A DNA stretch of 64,000 nucleotides from Candidatus Gastranaerophilales bacterium (GTDB lineage: Bacteria; Cyanobacteriota; Vampirovibrionia; Gastranaerophilales; Gastranaerophilaceae): NCBI GenBank assembly GCA_944322885.1, contig CALUQH010000020.1, positions 26,288 through 90,287 on the forward strand, written 5' to 3'. The position numbers were made by a program, and so were the translations under genes. Each line of letters opens with the position of its first letter. Within the stretch, counting starts at the first letter, position 1. Of this stretch, positions 62,541-64,000 are shown piece after piece. Under the pieces are notes generated by a model. That model was not told where the DNA came from. It ran no database searches and saw nothing but the letters and a program-made list of their open reading frames with translations.

Positions 62541-62796
62541 TCTATGATAAAAATATTAATAATTGTAAATATATATTTTTTATATGTTATAGATATCTTT
62601 TTTGGTGGAATACATGTGTTATAAACCATTTTCTTTTTCTTTATTTTCTCCTACACACTAACCTTTTACCAAATTTTGATATGGCCGTGAACAACGGCTA
62701 TTTTTATGAAAGGATACTCCTTTAAACCCGCAGTCATAGTCGCGGATTACAGGCAGACGCAAATTACTCCGTTTATCTTTGCGCCTGCCTGATGCT
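62541..62796. other. Gene-free stretch with two hairpins downstream of trpS
   Basis: No convincing gene. GCCGT/ACGGC (62684-62698) followed by TATTTTT is a weak terminator. A 14-base inverted repeat with one mismatch (62750-62763 and 62778-62791) around a 14-base loop lies just after the trpS stop and may end its transcript, although no T-run follows on the minus strand. Confidence 0.5.
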
Positions 62797-63798
62797 TTAG
62801 TACATTCCGATAATATTTCGGACTTCTTTAAGCACTTTTTGCGCTTCAATACGTGCTTTTTCAGAGCCTTCTTTTATAATCCGTTCAACTTCCTGCGGGT
62901 TGTCTTCATAGTATTTGCGCTTTTCTCTTATCGGAGCAAATTTTTCATTGATTACTTTGCCTAGTTGCCGTTTGCAGTCGGCACATCCTCGCAGCCCCTT
63001 TTCACATTCGCATATTACTGTTTGAACCTGTTCTTCATTGCCGAAAATCTGCCAGTATTTAAATGCAACTTCGCAATCATCCGGATGCCCGGGATCATCT
63101 TTTCTCATACGGCTTCTATCTGTTATGGCAGTCATAATTTTTTTTGCGGTAATTTCTTCTGTATCAGAAATTTTTATATCATTTTGGAAGGACTTACCCA
63201 TTTTATTTCCGTCAAGTCCGCATATAAGCGCACAGTGATTTAACAATGGTTTAGGCTCATTAAAGAATTCCGTTTTATATAAATTATTAAATCTTCTTGC
63301 AATATCTCTTGTAATTTCAATATGTGCTACCTGGTCACTTCCAACGGGAACATAAGTTGAATTAAACATCATAATGTCTGCGCTCATCAATACAGGATAC
63401 CCCATCAGCCCGTAATTAATTTGCGAACCTGCACCTTCCTTGGTTCTTAAAATTTTGGCCATATCTTTCAGGCACGGGTCGCGTTCTACCCAGTTTTGCG
63501 GTGTAATCATACCGAGATATATATTTAATTCGGCAATTTCCGGCACCAGTGATTGAACATATATTGTTGAAACTTCAGGATCTATTCCGCATGCAAGCCA
63601 GTCAATTACAACATCTTTAACATCTTCTCTGAGAGTTTCGGTTTTATCGAATTTTGTTGTAAGGGCGTGCCAGTCTGCGACAAAAAAATAGCTGTCATAT
63701 TTGTGTTGAAGCTCAACCCAGTTTTGTATCACCCCTAAATAATGTCCGAAATGTAATTTCCCTGTCGGGCGCATACCCGATACTATTCTTTCTTTCAT
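62797..63798 (-). CDS. trpS: Tryptophanyl-tRNA synthetase
   Basis: A 333-residue class I synthetase that charges tRNA(Trp). The opening SGMRPTGKLHFGHYLGV carries the HIGH-type motif and GLDGNKMGKSF the KMSKS-type motif, here KMGKS. Family parts SQINYGLMGYPVLMSADIMM (core) and PVGSDQVAHIEITRDIA are clear. AAAGGA precedes the ATG. A TATAAT on the minus strand (63828-63823) lies inside an 8-bp inverted repeat CTTTCTGC/GCAGAAAG (63811-63838), which could be an operator. Confidence 0.94.
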   Translation of the reverse strand: MKERIVSGMRPTGKLHFGHYLGVIQNWVELQHKYDSYFFVADWHALTTKFDKTETLREDVKDVVIDWLACGIDPEVSTIYVQSLVPEIAELNIYLGMITPQNWVERDPCLKDMAKILRTKEGAGSQINYGLMGYPVLMSADIMMFNSTYVPVGSDQVAHIEITRDIARRFNNLYKTEFFNEPKPLLNHCALICGLDGNKMGKSFQNDIKISDTEEITAKKIMTAITDRSRMRKDDPGHPDDCEVAFKYWQIFGNEEQVQTVICECEKGLRGCADCKRQLGKVINEKFAPIREKRKYYEDNPQEVERIIKEGSEKARIEAQKVLKEVRNIIGMY

Positions 63799-63838
63799 AC
63801 AAGATCCTTTCTTTCTGCAGTTATTATAGCAGAAAGAT

Positions 63839-64000
63839 AGTGCTAAATATTAAATATTTGAAAATTACATAACAAATATTATTAGAAGTTAATAAGTCGT
63901 TAAGACGATAAGACGTAAAGTCATAACGGTGCGCTAAAGCGCACGTAAAATATAATAATCTGCACTTAATGAAACATCGTCAAAGCGGATGCTGTTTGAG
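63839..64000. other. Right-edge stretch, mostly non-coding
   Basis: AT-rich DNA with a GTGCGCT-AA-AGCGCAC hairpin at 63929-63944. On the minus strand a frame ending at a TAG in that hairpin (63936-63934) enters from beyond the right edge; its visible 21 residues (end DDVSLSADYYILRAL) could be the end of a gene but are too few to judge. Confidence 0.35.

Noticed and set aside
62658..62849. 63-residue basic minus-strand frame
   Set aside because: It runs out of the 3' end of trpS in another frame, through two hairpins, and has no ribosome binding site.
63934..64000. End of a possible minus-strand gene entering from the right edge
   Set aside because: Only about 21 codons are visible and its stop lies in a hairpin; it is noted but not called as a gene.

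Overview
The window looks like chromosome of a low-GC, anaerobic, diderm bacterium of the Melainabacteria/Vampirovibrionia type (Gastranaerophilales-like, non-photosynthetic relatives of Cyanobacteria). This is inferred from the gene set. There is an LPS transport system (lptB and two LptF/G permeases), a TonB/ExbB/ExbD system, a fliO-P-Q-R export gate, and the anaerobe pair of an NifU-like scaffold with a GGGtGRT protein. There are several type IV prepilin-like proteins whose N-termini follow the pattern FTLAEVLVTLG, and small proteins with an ISF/INF-x-G start motif. No rRNA, tRNA, CRISPR array, insertion sequence or complete prophage was seen.

Layout. 1-5.6 kb: partial gatA, a tiny hydrophobic peptide gene with an opposing promoter (possible type I toxin-antitoxin), lptF, a zinc dehydrogenase, cysE and tyrS, all on the minus strand. 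5.7-7.4 kb: a lineage-type hypothetical gene, then a phage-like tail fibre with its assembly chaperone, standing alone. 7.5-12.8 kb: acpS, pheA, a phosphohexomutase, two zinc-ribbon paralogues, a secreted M48-like protein that has lost its zinc ligands, and a GT2 glycosyltransferase. 12.9-18 kb: a plus-strand signalling operon (TPR-GAF-HD-GYP, TPR, two LuxR-type response regulators, pentapeptide repeats). 18-21.3 kb: a small HTH gene divergent from a pilin-like gene, then the NifU-like/GGGtGRT pair. 21.3-30.5 kb: a repeat-rich gap, a His/Cys-rich DNA-binding candidate, an operon of zinc-ribbon NTPase, sigma factor and a large acidic TonB-like protein, then hemW.

30.5-32.7 kb holds the most striking locus. 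A prepilin leader is followed by about 20 YadA-type head repeats and a C-terminal S74 self-cleaving chaperone domain. A run of ten G in the leader puts the sequence as given out of frame. One more G, or two fewer, restores a perfect prepilin signal, so this looks like a phase-variable pilin-anchored trimeric adhesin in its OFF state.

33-36.6 kb: a SpoA (FliM/FliN family) protein with a likely internal start, then fliO, fliP, an extended fliQ and fliR, with no flhB next to them. 36.6-41.3 kb: small genes, an HTH gene with palindromic operators, and ftsH followed by two corrinoid protein subunits of the acetyl-CoA synthase type. 41.6-45.9 kb: tonB-exbB-exbD-exbD and two secreted proteins. 46-50.8 kb: a SpoIID-like protein, HU, rsmD, fixC-fixX. 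50.8-54.1 kb: an XRE regulator divergent from two glycosyltransferases. 54.2-64 kb: agmatinase, ligA, a SIMPL protein, two more prepilins, a phosphodiester glycosidase family protein, lptG-lptB and trpS.
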